Shown here: positions 17,187 to 26,083 of the stretch, in pieces
Layout of the letters: each line of letters begins with the position of its first letter
Position numbering within the stretch: the stretch's first letter is position 1
From: a bacterium
Lineage (GTDB): Bacteria > Krumholzibacteriota > Krumholzibacteriia > LZORAL124-64-63
Direction of reading: 5' to 3'
DNA: 38,377 nucleotides
Assembly (NCBI GenBank): GCA_024229695.1
Contig: JAAESD010000186.1
Span: forward strand, 1 to 38,377
Notes under the pieces: model-generated
What the model saw: the letters and a program-made list of their open reading frames with translations, nothing else
What the model was told of the DNA's origin: nothing
The model's database searches: none
Translations under genes and position numbers: made by a program

Positions 17187-17972
17187 CTAACTTCCTAGAA
17201 TTAGTAATATTTCATCAAACTGAGCACTCATAGATCCGAGCACTGACTCAAATACAGAGCCAAAGAAAAACATCGACAAGCCAAGTACAGCGAGACCGAC
17301 AGCAATTTTTACTGGAAAACCAACAACAAGGATATTGATCTGTGGAACTGTTTTTACGATAAATCCCATAGCAACACTTACTAATAAAAGCACAATAATA
17401 ACTGGCGATGCAATCTTGAGTCCGATCACAAAGAATGATCCAAATTCACTGAGTATATACCATGACCCACCTACACTGAATACTTCGGTAAATGGTGGTA
17501 CAACCCTAACCGATTCTATCATTGCAGTTATCAGAATGTGATGTGCATCACTGGCAAAGAAAAACATAACGGCTAACAGATAATAGAAATTTGAGAGAAC
17601 TGAAGCTCTGCCGCCACTTTGAGGGTCTACAGTGTTAGCCATCGAAAAACCGATTTGCACCCCAATAACTTGTCCAGCGAAACGAACAGCTGCAAAAGGG
17701 ATTCCGACTACAAAAGCAAGCAAAGCACCAATAATGATTGATTGAAATGCTTCAAGTGCGAGAATTTCCCAGTTGAAAGAAGTAGGTAAATTTTCCAACT
17801 CACTAGTTATTGCTGGTGCAATAGCTGCAGCAATCACAACAGCAAGAGCTATACGCCACAACACCGGAACAGATCTACCGGAAATAACTGGCAAAAGTGC
17901 TGATAATATAGACAACCGTAGTGCAATTACTACGGTAACCAGAAGTGAAGATGCGTCAAATGCACTGTACAT
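17187..17972 (-). CDS. fliR: Flagellar export gate protein FliR
   Basis: Membrane subunit of the FliPQR export gate. The 261 residues are strongly hydrophobic, with about six helices. Family hallmarks are VVIALRLSILSALLPVIS near the start, IPFAAVRFAGQVIGVQIGFSMAN in the middle, with NTVDPQSGG following, and VKTVPQINILVVGFPVKI toward the end. ATG 17972 lies seven bases after the fliQ stop, which overlaps an AGGCAG ribosome-binding site. Separate fliR and flhB genes are present, not a fusion. Confidence 0.95.
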   Translation of the reverse strand: MYSAFDASSLLVTVVIALRLSILSALLPVISGRSVPVLWRIALAVVIAAAIAPAITSELENLPTSFNWEILALEAFQSIIIGALLAFVVGIPFAAVRFAGQVIGVQIGFSMANTVDPQSGGRASVLSNFYYLLAVMFFFASDAHHILITAMIESVRVVPPFTEVFSVGGSWYILSEFGSFFVIGLKIASPVIIVLLLVSVAMGFIVKTVPQINILVVGFPVKIAVGLAVLGLSMFFFGSVFESVLGSMSAQFDEILLILGS

Positions 17973-17979
17973 TGTCTGC

Positions 17980-18243
17980 CTACATCGATGCTATTCGTTC
18001 AAATATTTGAACTGTGAAACTTGTCATACGACTCATAATCCACGGCATTGCCACAATCATTGCCACAAACACGGCAACTATTTTAGGCACAAACGTCATT
18101 GTCATCTCATTAATATGAGTTGCTGCCTGGAAAATACTGATCACTAAACCAACAATCATTCCAGCTCCGAGCATCGGTGCTGCAATCATCAGGGTAGTTT
18201 TCAATGCAGACTGACCAAGTTCAATTACGGTTTCAGGTGACAT
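17980..18243 (-). CDS. fliQ: Flagellar export gate protein FliQ
   Basis: The 87-residue protein has two membrane hairpin helices and the standard FliQ pattern MSPETVIELGQSALKTTLMI, GLVISIFQAATHINEMTMTFVPKI (read as GLVISIFQAATHINE and MTFVPKI), and a short polar tail. It assembles with FliP and FliR in the helical export gate in the basal body. Gene order fliP-fliQ-fliR with short gaps is the common arrangement. Confidence 0.96.
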   Translation of the reverse strand: MSPETVIELGQSALKTTLMIAAPMLGAGMIVGLVISIFQAATHINEMTMTFVPKIVAVFVAMIVAMPWIMSRMTSFTVQIFERIASM

Positions 18244-18255
18244 ATCTTGACCTCT

Positions 18256-19026
18256 CTATTGGAATGCTGATACAAGTGATTTGACGATCAGATACCAACC
18301 ATCAACCAAAATGAACAGGAGAATTTTAAACGGTAAACTTATCAACACTGGAGGCAGCATCATCATACCCATCGACATCAATACTGAGGCAACAACCATG
18401 TCAATAATCAGAAACGGAATGAACAGCACAAAACCGATCTGGAAAGCTGTTTTTAATTCGCTAAGAACAAAACTCGGAACAACAATTGTGAGTGGGAGAT
18501 CTTCAGGAGATTCAGGTGGTTCAGTATTGGTTAGATCAAGAAAGAGAGAAACATCTTTTTCCCGAACCTGGTTTAACATAAATCCCTTGATTGGGGCCTC
18601 AGCCAACTTGAATGCTTCTTGTTGAGAAATTTCTTCAGCCATATAGGGTTGCAATGCATTTTCGTTTATGTCTGCAAAAACTGGAGCCATGACTACAAAA
18701 GTCAGGAACATGGCTAAGCCAATCATTACCTGATTAGGAGGCATCTGGTTAGTACCCATTGCCTGTCGCAAAAATCCAAAGACAATGATTATTCTGGTGA
18801 ATCCGGTGAGCATAATCAATAGTGCTGGAGCCAGAGACAAAAGGGTCATCAGCAGTACAATTTCTACTGCTACGTCCATTCGAGCTGCATCTTCTCCACC
18901 ACCCAGAGTCAACGATATGTTTGTTCCTGGGCCCTGCGTGATATCATCTTGAGCCATGACTAAATCTGGCATAATCTGCATTACAGATATGATAAGAACC
19001 AGAGTTATGACGAATTTCTTCAACAT
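18256..19026 (-). CDS. fliP: Flagellar export gate protein FliP
   Basis: Core subunit of the export gate. The 256 residues begin with a cleavable signal peptide (ending LVMAQ), typical of FliP. The signature blocks FTRIIIVFGFLRQAMGTNQ and PPNQVMIGLAMFLTFVVMAP (consecutive) and a C-terminal FLIIDMVVASVLMSMGMMM, PPVLISLPFKILLF are present. ATG 19026 follows GGGAGAG. A strong sigma-54 promoter 28 bases ahead starts a new transcription unit running through flhF. Confidence 0.97.
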   Translation of the reverse strand: MLKKFVITLVLIISVMQIMPDLVMAQDDITQGPGTNISLTLGGGEDAARMDVAVEIVLLMTLLSLAPALLIMLTGFTRIIIVFGFLRQAMGTNQMPPNQVMIGLAMFLTFVVMAPVFADINENALQPYMAEEISQQEAFKLAEAPIKGFMLNQVREKDVSLFLDLTNTEPPESPEDLPLTIVVPSFVLSELKTAFQIGFVLFIPFLIIDMVVASVLMSMGMMMLPPVLISLPFKILLFILVDGWYLIVKSLVSAFQ

Positions 19027-19064
19027 TAAGAATCTCTCCCGGTTTGTTTGTTCCGTAAGAGAAT

Positions 19065-19080
19065 CGCAATCTATGTGCCA
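19065..19080 (-). promoter_or_regulatory. Sigma-54 (-24/-12) promoter of fliPQR-flhBA-flhF
   Basis: Minus strand TGGCACATAGATTGCG matches the consensus TGGCACG-N4-TTGCW at 10 of 12 defined positions, with GG and GC correctly spaced by 10 bases. Predicted transcript start is near 19054, 28 bases before the fliP ATG. It lies in the only sizeable gap within the flagellar cluster. Confidence 0.78.
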
Positions 19081-19214
19081 GAAATGAATATTGAACTAAT
19101 TTTGAAAGAAACTTGCAGCGAGCTGTATCTTGTTGGTATAGCGTATGTTACACAACATCGAGGTGCCCTGTTATCTACTGTTATTTTGATATCGATTATA
19201 AACTTTAAAATTAG

Positions 19215-19231
19215 TGGTCAATAACTGACCA
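19215..19231 (-). terminator. Possible weak terminator after fliO
   Basis: Inverted repeat TGGTCA / TGACCA around a 5-base loop, four bases past the fliO stop. On the minus-strand transcript it is followed by CTAATTTT, a short and offset T-stretch. It could end or attenuate the long flgB-fliO transcript. The stem is only six base pairs, so confidence is low. Confidence 0.35.
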
Positions 19232-19235
19232 TATG

Positions 19236-19580
19236 TCAGGATCTTGCAAACAATTTCTTAATAGATTTTCTATTTACTGAGCTCACCTCTGGTTTTTTGT
19301 AATCAGTAATTGAAACTGATTCCAGGACAACCATTGCTCCGTCATTTTTGTAAATAACATGCACCTTATCTGCAGTCTGTACATGTTCAATTGACCTGCT
19401 GGGACCTGCTGAAGTGCTATATATGACAGTCCCAGCAGCATCCTTTCTGTCTTTATTCAGCTTTTGCAGAACTTTTAAACAAAGCAACAGCAGTACCATC
19501 ACAATCACAAAAGCACCAAATGCTTTTAAGTTGGAATAACCAAAGCCGTTGCTGTAACTGCTTAAAAGAAAGTATCTCAT
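19236..19580 (-). CDS. fliO: Flagellar biosynthesis protein FliO
   Basis: FliO helps assemble the FliP ring. This 114-residue protein has one membrane helix (about 20-40, FGAFVIVMVLLLLCLKVL) and a small beta-rich cytoplasmic domain. Sequence conservation in FliO is always poor, and the call rests on size, topology and position between fliN and fliP. ATG 19580 overlaps the fliN stop as TAATG. Confidence 0.78.
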   Translation of the reverse strand: MRYFLLSSYSNGFGYSNLKAFGAFVIVMVLLLLCLKVLQKLNKDRKDAAGTVIYSTSAGPSRSIEHVQTADKVHVIYKNDGAMVVLESVSITDYKKPEVSSVNRKSIKKLFARS

Positions 19581-19921
19581 TATAGAATTTTCCGTTTTCT
19601 GTCAATGCGATTAAGCATCTTTGTTATTCTGACAGCAAATCGATCTTCTACAACAACAACTTCAGCCTGGGCCATCATTGTCCCGTTAACCAGGATATCT
19701 ACAGGTTCACCAGCTTGCTTCTCCAGCTCAACAATTGATCCTGAAGATAAGTTCAGCAAATCTCTGACCTTCATTTTTGTTCTGCCCAGTTCGACAGTTA
19801 CTTTCATGCCAACTTCCATCAACATATCAAGGCTGTTATCCGAATTTGTTTCATTAACATTAGAAACAGAATCCTGCTCTTGATTCGCTGTTAAAACATC
19901 ATTCTGATTTTCAGTAGTCAT
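19580..19921 (-). CDS. fliN: Flagellar motor switch protein FliN
   Basis: C-ring protein that works with FliM and FliG in torque switching. The 113 residues comprise a short polar N-terminus and a single SpoA domain: VTVELGRTKMKVRDLLNLSSGSIVEL (read as VTVELGRTKMKVRDLL and LSSGSIVEL), AGEPVDILVNG and RFAVRITKML. It is a short FliN, not the FliY form with a CheC phosphatase domain. ATG overlaps the fliM stop as TAATG, with GGAGG inside the end of fliM. Confidence 0.95.
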   Translation of the reverse strand: MTTENQNDVLTANQEQDSVSNVNETNSDNSLDMLMEVGMKVTVELGRTKMKVRDLLNLSSGSIVELEKQAGEPVDILVNGTMMAQAEVVVVEDRFAVRITKMLNRIDRKRKIL

Positions 19922-20919
19922 TAATCTTCCTCCGTTATTCTTTCTGTAAGCTCAACGGCTCGCTTGCCATTATAGTGTCCTGCTTTGCACTGAAATATTG
20001 GTTTTCCCTGCAACTCAAGTTCCATTATTGAATTTGAGCCTGTACCCAAATCTATAACACTTCCTGTTTCAAGCCCATCAAGAAAACTGAAGGGCAAATC
20101 CAGATCAGCCATTTTAACAATCAGCTCTGTAGTTGCATCTTCGATTGTATCTTTGACGTCCTGTCTCTCAGCTGCGATTTCCTCATCATCCCTTTGTACA
20201 AACTCTTCAGCAGGATCAAATTGACCCCTAACAGGTTCAAAAGCTATTGATGGTATACAAAGTGACATCTTGCCTTTTAGTTCTTCGATTTCCATCTCGA
20301 ACTCAAGAAGTATCATAGACTCGCCAGCAGCTGGAGTGTTTAAGAATTCAGGATTAGATTCAATAAATATTTCTTCTGGATTAATAGTCACAAATTTACT
20401 TGATGCCTCTTTAAGATACTCAAGTAGACTAGAAACAACATTACCAGAAATTCCCAATTCAATATCGGTAAACTTACGTAATTCTTTTTCTGGTTCTGGT
20501 CTGCCACCAAGCAATCTCTTCAACAAAACAAAAGCTAAAGAAAGATCCAGATTAACTAAAGCATGGCCTTGAAGAGGTGGTAATAAAGCCGTACCAACGC
20601 AAGTTGGGTTTGGAAGAGTTGCGTGATACTCCTCATATGTAAGTGTCTGTAACCCATTGAATACCATCTTGCATTTGGCGCGATAATCCATGGTCAAACC
20701 AAGTGTAGCAACTCGTGCATACACCTCACACATCGCTAACAGATTTTTTTGGAAATTTTTGGAAACACTATATGGCTTGCTGAAGTCATACGCACTAAGA
20801 TCAACATCTGAATCATCAGTTGCGATAGTTGAAACTGAGGAAGAATCTTCACCTTCAGGACCGGTTTCATCCAGCAATGATTCGATGTCTTCCTTATTTA
20901 GTTTGTTGTCTTCTGTCAT
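19921..20919 (-). CDS. fliM: Flagellar motor switch protein FliM
   Basis: Middle C-ring subunit and target of CheY-phosphate. It has 332 residues. The N-terminus contains LNKEDIESLLDE, matching the conserved CheY-P binding segment of FliM. A long acidic Ser-rich linker (about 18-42) follows. The CheC-like middle domain spans about 50-240, and the C-terminal SpoA domain about 250-325 (ADLDLPFSFLDGLETGSVIDLG in part). A retained CheY motif implies chemotactic control although no che gene is in the window. AAGGA precedes ATG 20919. Confidence 0.95.
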   Translation of the reverse strand: MTEDNKLNKEDIESLLDETGPEGEDSSSVSTIATDDSDVDLSAYDFSKPYSVSKNFQKNLLAMCEVYARVATLGLTMDYRAKCKMVFNGLQTLTYEEYHATLPNPTCVGTALLPPLQGHALVNLDLSLAFVLLKRLLGGRPEPEKELRKFTDIELGISGNVVSSLLEYLKEASSKFVTINPEEIFIESNPEFLNTPAAGESMILLEFEMEIEELKGKMSLCIPSIAFEPVRGQFDPAEEFVQRDDEEIAAERQDVKDTIEDATTELIVKMADLDLPFSFLDGLETGSVIDLGTGSNSIMELELQGKPIFQCKAGHYNGKRAVELTERITEED

Positions 20920-20934
20920 TGGCTTCCTTGCTTC

Positions 20935-21438
20935 TTACTGAATTACCAGGTCGGAGAAATAAACTCCCATTAGTGATTCAGTAGGCAGAATATTCTGCAT
21001 TTTCTTGAATATTTCAGACTTAACGATTTCTTTGCCCTGAATTGATCTCATTTCTTGAGAACTTCTACCTGAGAGAGTCAAAATCACAGCATCTCTAAGT
21101 TTTGGTAACTTTTCAGTTGCTGAGTCGGCTACTTTCTGGTCAGTCACCTCAAGGTTAACATTGATTCTAAGGAAGCCTGGTGTCGTAGCTCTATCATTTA
21201 GAGTTATCACCATTTCCTCCAAATCTACCAAAACGCCCTCCTGGACCATTTCTTGAGTACTTTCAGGAATTTCTTCTGCCGTTGCCTGTAATTTTGGCGA
21301 CACAACAAACTCAATCAGTACAATTGCCATTACCAACTGTAGTACAATTATTATGCCGAAAAGCACAAGTTTGTTATCTAAAATTCCCTTTTTTGCAACG
21401 GGCGCTTCTTCAGGAATCTGATCTTCTTCAGGTTTCAT
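20935..21438 (-). CDS. fliL: Flagellar basal body-associated protein FliL
   Basis: Single-pass inner-membrane protein that surrounds and supports the stator units. I choose ATG 21438 (167 residues) rather than the TTG five codons earlier because AAGGAG sits five bases before the ATG. It therefore overlaps the end of motB by 11 bases. A cytoplasmic N-terminus, one helix (about 25-48, LVLFGIIIVLQLVMAIVLI) and a periplasmic domain follow, with the family pattern of LEEMVITLND, LRINVNLEVTD and LRDAVILTLSGRSSQEM. The C-terminus ends VYFSDLVIQ as is usual. Confidence 0.93.
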   Translation of the reverse strand: MKPEEDQIPEEAPVAKKGILDNKLVLFGIIIVLQLVMAIVLIEFVVSPKLQATAEEIPESTQEMVQEGVLVDLEEMVITLNDRATTPGFLRINVNLEVTDQKVADSATEKLPKLRDAVILTLSGRSSQEMRSIQGKEIVKSEIFKKMQNILPTESLMGVYFSDLVIQ

Positions 21439-22180
21439 TATTCTCCTTGTCAACTACAGGCAATTCCTGTTGGACGGTTGAGTTGTCACTATCAAGTTTT
21501 AGAAATATTTCTACGCGACGATTCTTGGCTCGTCCTTCGGAATCGCTATTATCTGCAATTGGCTTGTATTCTCCGAAACCAATGGCTTTAATCCTGGAGG
21601 GAACAAGGCCCTCATTTTGAAAAAATCGGGCAACTGAAATTGCTCTTGAAGATGAGAGCTCCCAGTTTGATGGGAATTGTGCAGTATGTATTGGAATGGA
21701 ATCTGTATGGCCATTAATTTCAATATCATGGCTGAATTTTGCCAGAAAACCCTGTAGACTGGATAAAATAGACTTACTGTCAGGTTTTAAAGCAGCTTTT
21801 CCTGAAGCAAACAGACAGGAAGAATCCACATTGAACAACACACCATCTTTTGTAAGTTGAAGGTCAACCATGTTATCCATATTTTCTTCAACAAGTGTTT
21901 CCTCTAGTTTTTGAATTTCATAGACGATATCGTCCCGTTCCTTTTTATGAAGTTCAGAAACGACAACCTCTTCCATCTTTATAGTTGTCGGTGGGCTCGA
22001 TAATACACCAAAGGCACCTTGTAATGAATTGGTTGCTTCTTCAAATTTGGATTCTTGAATTGTTGAATAACTAACCAGCAGAATAAAAAACGTTAATAAC
22101 AATGACATCATATCACCGTATGTCATTATCCATCCTGGAAACTTTGGGCAGTCATGTTGTTTTCTACTTTTCCGGGCCAT
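21428..22180 (-). CDS. motB: Flagellar stator protein MotB
   Basis: Stator subunit that anchors the MotA/B ion channel to peptidoglycan. The 250 residues start with a basic cytoplasmic tail, then a membrane helix with the conserved ion-carrying aspartate Asp23 in WIMTYGDMMSLLLTFFILL. The OmpA/MotB peptidoglycan-binding domain occupies about 125-235 (INGHTDSIP, WELSSSRAISVARF, GFGEYKP, NRRVEIFL). Ion type (proton or sodium) cannot be decided from this alone. motA lies 16 bases upstream. Confidence 0.96.
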   Translation of the reverse strand: MARKSRKQHDCPKFPGWIMTYGDMMSLLLTFFILLVSYSTIQESKFEEATNSLQGAFGVLSSPPTTIKMEEVVVSELHKKERDDIVYEIQKLEETLVEENMDNMVDLQLTKDGVLFNVDSSCLFASGKAALKPDSKSILSSLQGFLAKFSHDIEINGHTDSIPIHTAQFPSNWELSSSRAISVARFFQNEGLVPSRIKAIGFGEYKPIADNSDSEGRAKNRRVEIFLKLDSDNSTVQQELPVVDKENNET

Positions 22181-22196
22181 TCTATTCTCCGATTAT

Positions 22197-22982
22197 TTAA
22201 GCTGCTTCATTTTCTCGTTCATCACTGAGTTTTCTTTGAATCGATGGTGACAAGAAAGATTTTAGCTTCTCTTCTACAATTCTTGGTGAATCTCCAGTTT
22301 GGATAGCCATAATGCCGTCAATAATCATTTCTCTGATCAAAACTTCGTCACGAGATCTGGTTTCAAGCTTACCAGCAAGTGGTAGGAAAAACACATTTGC
22401 CATAACTGCACCATAAAATGTTGTTAACAAGGCAACAGCCATACCAGAACCAATGGAACTGGGATCATCGAGACCTGAGAGCATTTGAATCAAGCCGACA
22501 AGAGTACCAATCATTCCAAATGCCGGAGCAAAAGTACCACCAGCTTCTAGAATCTGTTTACCTTCTTTATGTCGTGTTTGTAGCTGTTCTATGTCTGTAC
22601 CAAGAATTTTCTCAAGTAAGCTTGGATCTGTACCATCTACAGCCAGACGAAGCCCCTTGCGCAAGAATAGATCATCTTCATTTTCTGAATCTTCTTCTAA
22701 CGCAAGCATGCCTTCTTTACGCGCACGTTCGGCGTAATGAACCATTTTTCCTATTACAGCTTCAGGGTCCTCTGAATTAAACAGGATTGTCTTTTTGATG
22801 ACAGACGCCATGCCAAGCACACGTTTGATTGGGTAATTACCCATTATAGCCATGGCTGTACCACCGACAACGATAGCAATAGCAGCTCCATCATAGAACA
22901 TATTCAGGGTGCCACCTGATGACACCGCCCAGATAATCATTCCCGAAGCACCTAGTAAACCAATTATTGTTGCAAAATCCAC
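22197..22982 (-). CDS. motA: Flagellar stator protein MotA
   Basis: Channel subunit of the stator. The 261-residue protein has four membrane helices (about 2-20, 30-48, 150-170, 180-205) and a large cytoplasmic loop that contacts FliG. Family motifs include GGTAMAIMGNYP, FAPAFGMIGTLVGLIQML, and the C-terminal GIMAIQTGDSPRIVEEKLKSFL. The start is GTG 22982, with AGGTG a few bases before it. It lies between flbD and motB as in many spirochaete and Firmicutes operons. Confidence 0.96.
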   Translation of the reverse strand: MDFATIIGLLGASGMIIWAVSSGGTLNMFYDGAAIAIVVGGTAMAIMGNYPIKRVLGMASVIKKTILFNSEDPEAVIGKMVHYAERARKEGMLALEEDSENEDDLFLRKGLRLAVDGTDPSLLEKILGTDIEQLQTRHKEGKQILEAGGTFAPAFGMIGTLVGLIQMLSGLDDPSSIGSGMAVALLTTFYGAVMANVFFLPLAGKLETRSRDEVLIREMIIDGIMAIQTGDSPRIVEEKLKSFLSPSIQRKLSDERENEAA

Positions 22983-23005
22983 AACTCACCTCATCCTTGA
23001 AGCGG

Positions 23006-23245
23006 TTAATTCCTTTGAATATCACCTTCGAAAACTGAACCATCACTACCAGCAGGCACCGGGTGACTGCGAGTATTTCTCCGGAACTTCAACGCCAGTT
23101 GGATAATATCCTCCAGGCTTTCCTGGACCATTATCTTGCGACCTGTAGTCAGACTGATCAGTGTATCCGGAGTGCATTCTACGAATTCAATCAGATCAGC
23201 GTTAATCACAAGTTCGCTACCATTTAGTTTCGTAACGTTTATCAT
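23006..23245 (-). CDS. flbD: FlbD-family flagellar protein
   Basis: This 79-residue protein belongs to the small FlbD/SwrD family: MINVTKLNGSELVINADLIE, TPDTLISLTTGRKIMVQESL, then a variable tail. The family sits between flgE and motA in Firmicutes, spirochaetes and others; in Bacillus, SwrD raises stator torque. It is unrelated to Caulobacter FlbD. Placement between flgE and motA agrees fully. Confidence 0.9.
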   Translation of the reverse strand: MINVTKLNGSELVINADLIEFVECTPDTLISLTTGRKIMVQESLEDIIQLALKFRRNTRSHPVPAGSDGSVFEGDIQRN

Positions 23246-23268
23246 GATTCTTTAGCTCCTTTTTCATT

Positions 23269-25380
23269 CTACCTGAGCATTGTCACAAGTTCTTGCAGGA
23301 TTTCATCGCCAGTTGTAATAACTTTAGCATTTGCCTGGAAAGCCCTTTGTGCAATGACCATTCGTGTAAACTGTTCTGTAAGATCAACATTCGACATTTC
23401 TAGAACCCCAGAATGAATGGCAGTATTATTACCAGTTCCAGCAAATGTCATTTCTTCAACACCGGAATTAGGACCTGAACGGAACATATTTCCGGCTTCT
23501 TTTACCAATCCTCCGTCATTGACAAAAGTAGTTATGCCAATCTGTGCCAAAGTTTTTATAGTATCATTTGAAAAATGACCAATTATCAATCCCTGTTCAT
23601 TAATCTCGTAATCGAGAAGATTTCCAGCTTTATAGCCATCAGCCTGAGCTGTAACATGTGAAGTTGTGGAGAATTGTGTCAGGCCACTGATTTCACCTGC
23701 AACACCTGCTTCAAAACTTATTGTCACATCTGATGCAGCCTCTTCACCTTCAATCGTAGGATCAAAAGTCAAACCAGAAGCTCCTCCATCGTACAAGAAA
23801 GAAGTTATTCCACCTGTTTCATTAAATGAAACAGTACCACTTCCTCCTGAAGTAATTTCTTCACCATCTTCCATAGCAGCAGTCCATAACCACTGATTTG
23901 CTCCATCGACTTTCGAAAATGTGAGTAGAACGTTGTGGCTATTGCCAAGTGAGTCATATACAACAGTTGATATTTGAGGTTCTTCACCGTCCGCAGCTTC
24001 CTGAACTTGAGAAAAATCAAACGATGTCTCCAGCACTGGATTAATTTCGCCAACTTCACGCATCTGAACATTACCAAGTGCATAATCTGAACCAACATCA
24101 CCAGTGATAACAATTTGACCTTCTGCATCTACTTCAACTGATCCACTAGCAATCCCAAATGCTGCTTGCATTGAATCGGCCAGATCATCAAGAGTAGTAC
24201 TTGCTGTGACGGTCAGACTTTGGGCAGCAACAGCATCGCCAGCCACAGTACCGGTAATTTCGATAGTTGTTTCAAGGTCAACGGGATCGATATGAAGTCC
24301 AAGGCTCTCCCCCTGACTGTCAAATAAATCAACTAGATAGTCATCCTCAGTTGCAGCTGATCTGATTTGTCCAGTACCGGTGATAGCATTGGAAGTTGAG
24401 CCAACAGAACCGGCTGGCATCTCATCGCTGAATGTAAAATTTTCATTGAATTCTGTGTTACCAGAAACAGACAAACGCAGATTATGGATAGTTGATCCAG
24501 AGTTATTCTCAATTGTCAGTGATCCGTTATCTTCAAGAGTAACAGATACAGAACCTGGTGTTATGCCATCGAGAGACTCAAGTGTTGCAACAACCCAATC
24601 AACCATTTCCTGAAGAGATTCACCGCCATCAAGCGGGTTTTCAGAATTTACTATGAATGGCGATTCTGAAATTGAAATTCTTTCTCCACCAAATTCAATC
24701 ATGCCTGTTAATCCGATGCGATCATTTGTCTGCAGCCCAAAGCTACTTCCATCTTGACCATAAAGCCCAGTCAGCAAATCGTCACTGTCAGCAGAAGCAA
24801 TAAAATGATTCGACTCCAAAATTGTTTCGCTACCATCAGCAGCAGAGTTCAAGTTCCCATTCAATTGCACCAGTGTGGAAGCTGAGGCAGGCATCATCGT
24901 TGTTGGATCAATCATTAAATCGGAGAATGACCCTGGTGTGATGTTCCCATTGGCATCAGCCATGACTCCTTGAAGTCTCATGCCAGTTGCAGGATCGACA
25001 ATATAGTTCTCAGCATCCATGCCAAAAGCACCAGCTCTCGTGTACAGTGATTGTTCACCATCGCTAAGGACAAAGAATCCACCGCCACTTAAAGCCAAAT
25101 CAGCTTTTCGACCGGTCCCTTGAAATCCGCCTTGTGTATTAATTGAGTCAATACTTCCAATTGATGTACCTAGTCCAACCTGCATTGGGTTAGTACCACC
25201 CAAACCACTACTAGATGGTGGGCTACCAATACTCATATTCTGTGATAACATATCTCGGAATGTAATTCGTGAAGACTTGAATCCGATGGTGTTTGCATTG
25301 GCAATATTATTACCAATAACATCAAGTTCAAGATTGCTGGCACTAATGCCTGAAATACCTGTATACAAAGACCTTAACAT
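23269..25380 (-). CDS. flgE: Flagellar hook protein FlgE, large form
   Basis: Hook subunit. The N-terminal rod/hook motif is present (MLRSLYTGISGISASNLELD, then NNIANANTIGFK). The C-terminal coiled-coil motif ends VDLTEQFTRMVIAQRAFQAN, followed by AKVITTGDEILQEL. At 703 residues it is much longer than the roughly 400 of enteric FlgE. The extra length lies in the central Ser/Thr/Gly/Asp-rich part (about 150-560), which would face the outside. ATG 25380 follows GGGAGG. Downstream of flgD and fliK, it forms a hook-assembly set. Confidence 0.95.
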   Translation of the reverse strand: MLRSLYTGISGISASNLELDVIGNNIANANTIGFKSSRITFRDMLSQNMSIGSPPSSSGLGGTNPMQVGLGTSIGSIDSINTQGGFQGTGRKADLALSGGGFFVLSDGEQSLYTRAGAFGMDAENYIVDPATGMRLQGVMADANGNITPGSFSDLMIDPTTMMPASASTLVQLNGNLNSAADGSETILESNHFIASADSDDLLTGLYGQDGSSFGLQTNDRIGLTGMIEFGGERISISESPFIVNSENPLDGGESLQEMVDWVVATLESLDGITPGSVSVTLEDNGSLTIENNSGSTIHNLRLSVSGNTEFNENFTFSDEMPAGSVGSTSNAITGTGQIRSAATEDDYLVDLFDSQGESLGLHIDPVDLETTIEITGTVAGDAVAAQSLTVTASTTLDDLADSMQAAFGIASGSVEVDAEGQIVITGDVGSDYALGNVQMREVGEINPVLETSFDFSQVQEAADGEEPQISTVVYDSLGNSHNVLLTFSKVDGANQWLWTAAMEDGEEITSGGSGTVSFNETGGITSFLYDGGASGLTFDPTIEGEEAASDVTISFEAGVAGEISGLTQFSTTSHVTAQADGYKAGNLLDYEINEQGLIIGHFSNDTIKTLAQIGITTFVNDGGLVKEAGNMFRSGPNSGVEEMTFAGTGNNTAIHSGVLEMSNVDLTEQFTRMVIAQRAFQANAKVITTGDEILQELVTMLR

Positions 25381-25429
25381 GGGATCCTCCCGTTATTACG
25401 CGCTGTCCACCTTGACCGCACGAGGCGTT

Positions 25430-26083
25430 TTACATGCCTACTTCAACAATTTCTGAAGCGTAGTATTCTTGGCCAGCTAAACTGACCAGAACCAAGTTGT
25501 TTTCAAATCTGATGCTGTCTACCATTCCGGTCATATAACAGGAAAAGTCGACATCATTTTCTGCATTATCTTGTGCAGTGATACTCAAAGTGTAATTGCC
25601 ATCGGCAACAGTTTCTCCATCATCATCCAAGCCATCCCAGGATATATCATTCCAACCAGCTTCACTGGTTGTTTCATAAGCACGAATAACGTTTCCTGCA
25701 TCGTCCTTAACTTCTACCGTAATTACTCCACCGGTAGTTACATTTACTCGATTCGACGAAATATTTTCTCCATTTACTTCAACAGAGCTGCCTTCCACAG
25801 TCGCACTTTTACCCACAAGGCCCAGCATCATAGTGTTGTTCAGACTTTGAGTGTAGATCATGCCTTCCTGCATCTGTGAGTTCATAAATTGCATTTGTTC
25901 CAGCTGTGAGAATTGTGTCAGCTGATTAGTGAATTCAGAGTTGTCCATTGGGTTAAGTGGATCCTGATTCTGCATCTGTGTTACAAGCAGCTGCAAAAAC
26001 TGATCTTGAGACTGTTGAGCCGCAGATGGTTGATTGTTTGAAGAAAACATAGTGCTACCACTGTTAATGCTATTTACACTCAT
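25430..26083 (-). CDS. flgD: Flagellar hook cap protein FlgD
   Basis: Scaffold that caps the growing hook. It has 217 residues. The conserved export/cap segment reads QDQFLQLLVTQMQNQDPLNP, then MDNSEFTNQLTQFSQLEQM. The C-terminal part holds the FlgD Ig-like/Tudor domain (about 85-215), with WDGLDDDGETVADGNYTL. ATG overlaps the fliK stop as TAATG. Confidence 0.94.
   Translation of the reverse strand: MSVNSINSGSTMFSSNNQPSAAQQSQDQFLQLLVTQMQNQDPLNPMDNSEFTNQLTQFSQLEQMQFMNSQMQEGMIYTQSLNNTMMLGLVGKSATVEGSSVEVNGENISSNRVNVTTGGVITVEVKDDAGNVIRAYETTSEAGWNDISWDGLDDDGETVADGNYTLSITAQDNAENDVDFSCYMTGMVDSIRFENNLVLVSLAGQEYYASEIVEVGM

Larger units (their letters stand above)
19027..19235 (-). other. Longest intergenic gap (fliO to fliP)
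   Basis: This 209-base gap is the largest in the window. It holds an inverted repeat just after the fliO stop and a sigma-54 promoter near its fliP end. I see no open reading frame, RNA gene or further repeat in the AT-rich middle (about 19085-19210). Confidence 0.6.
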
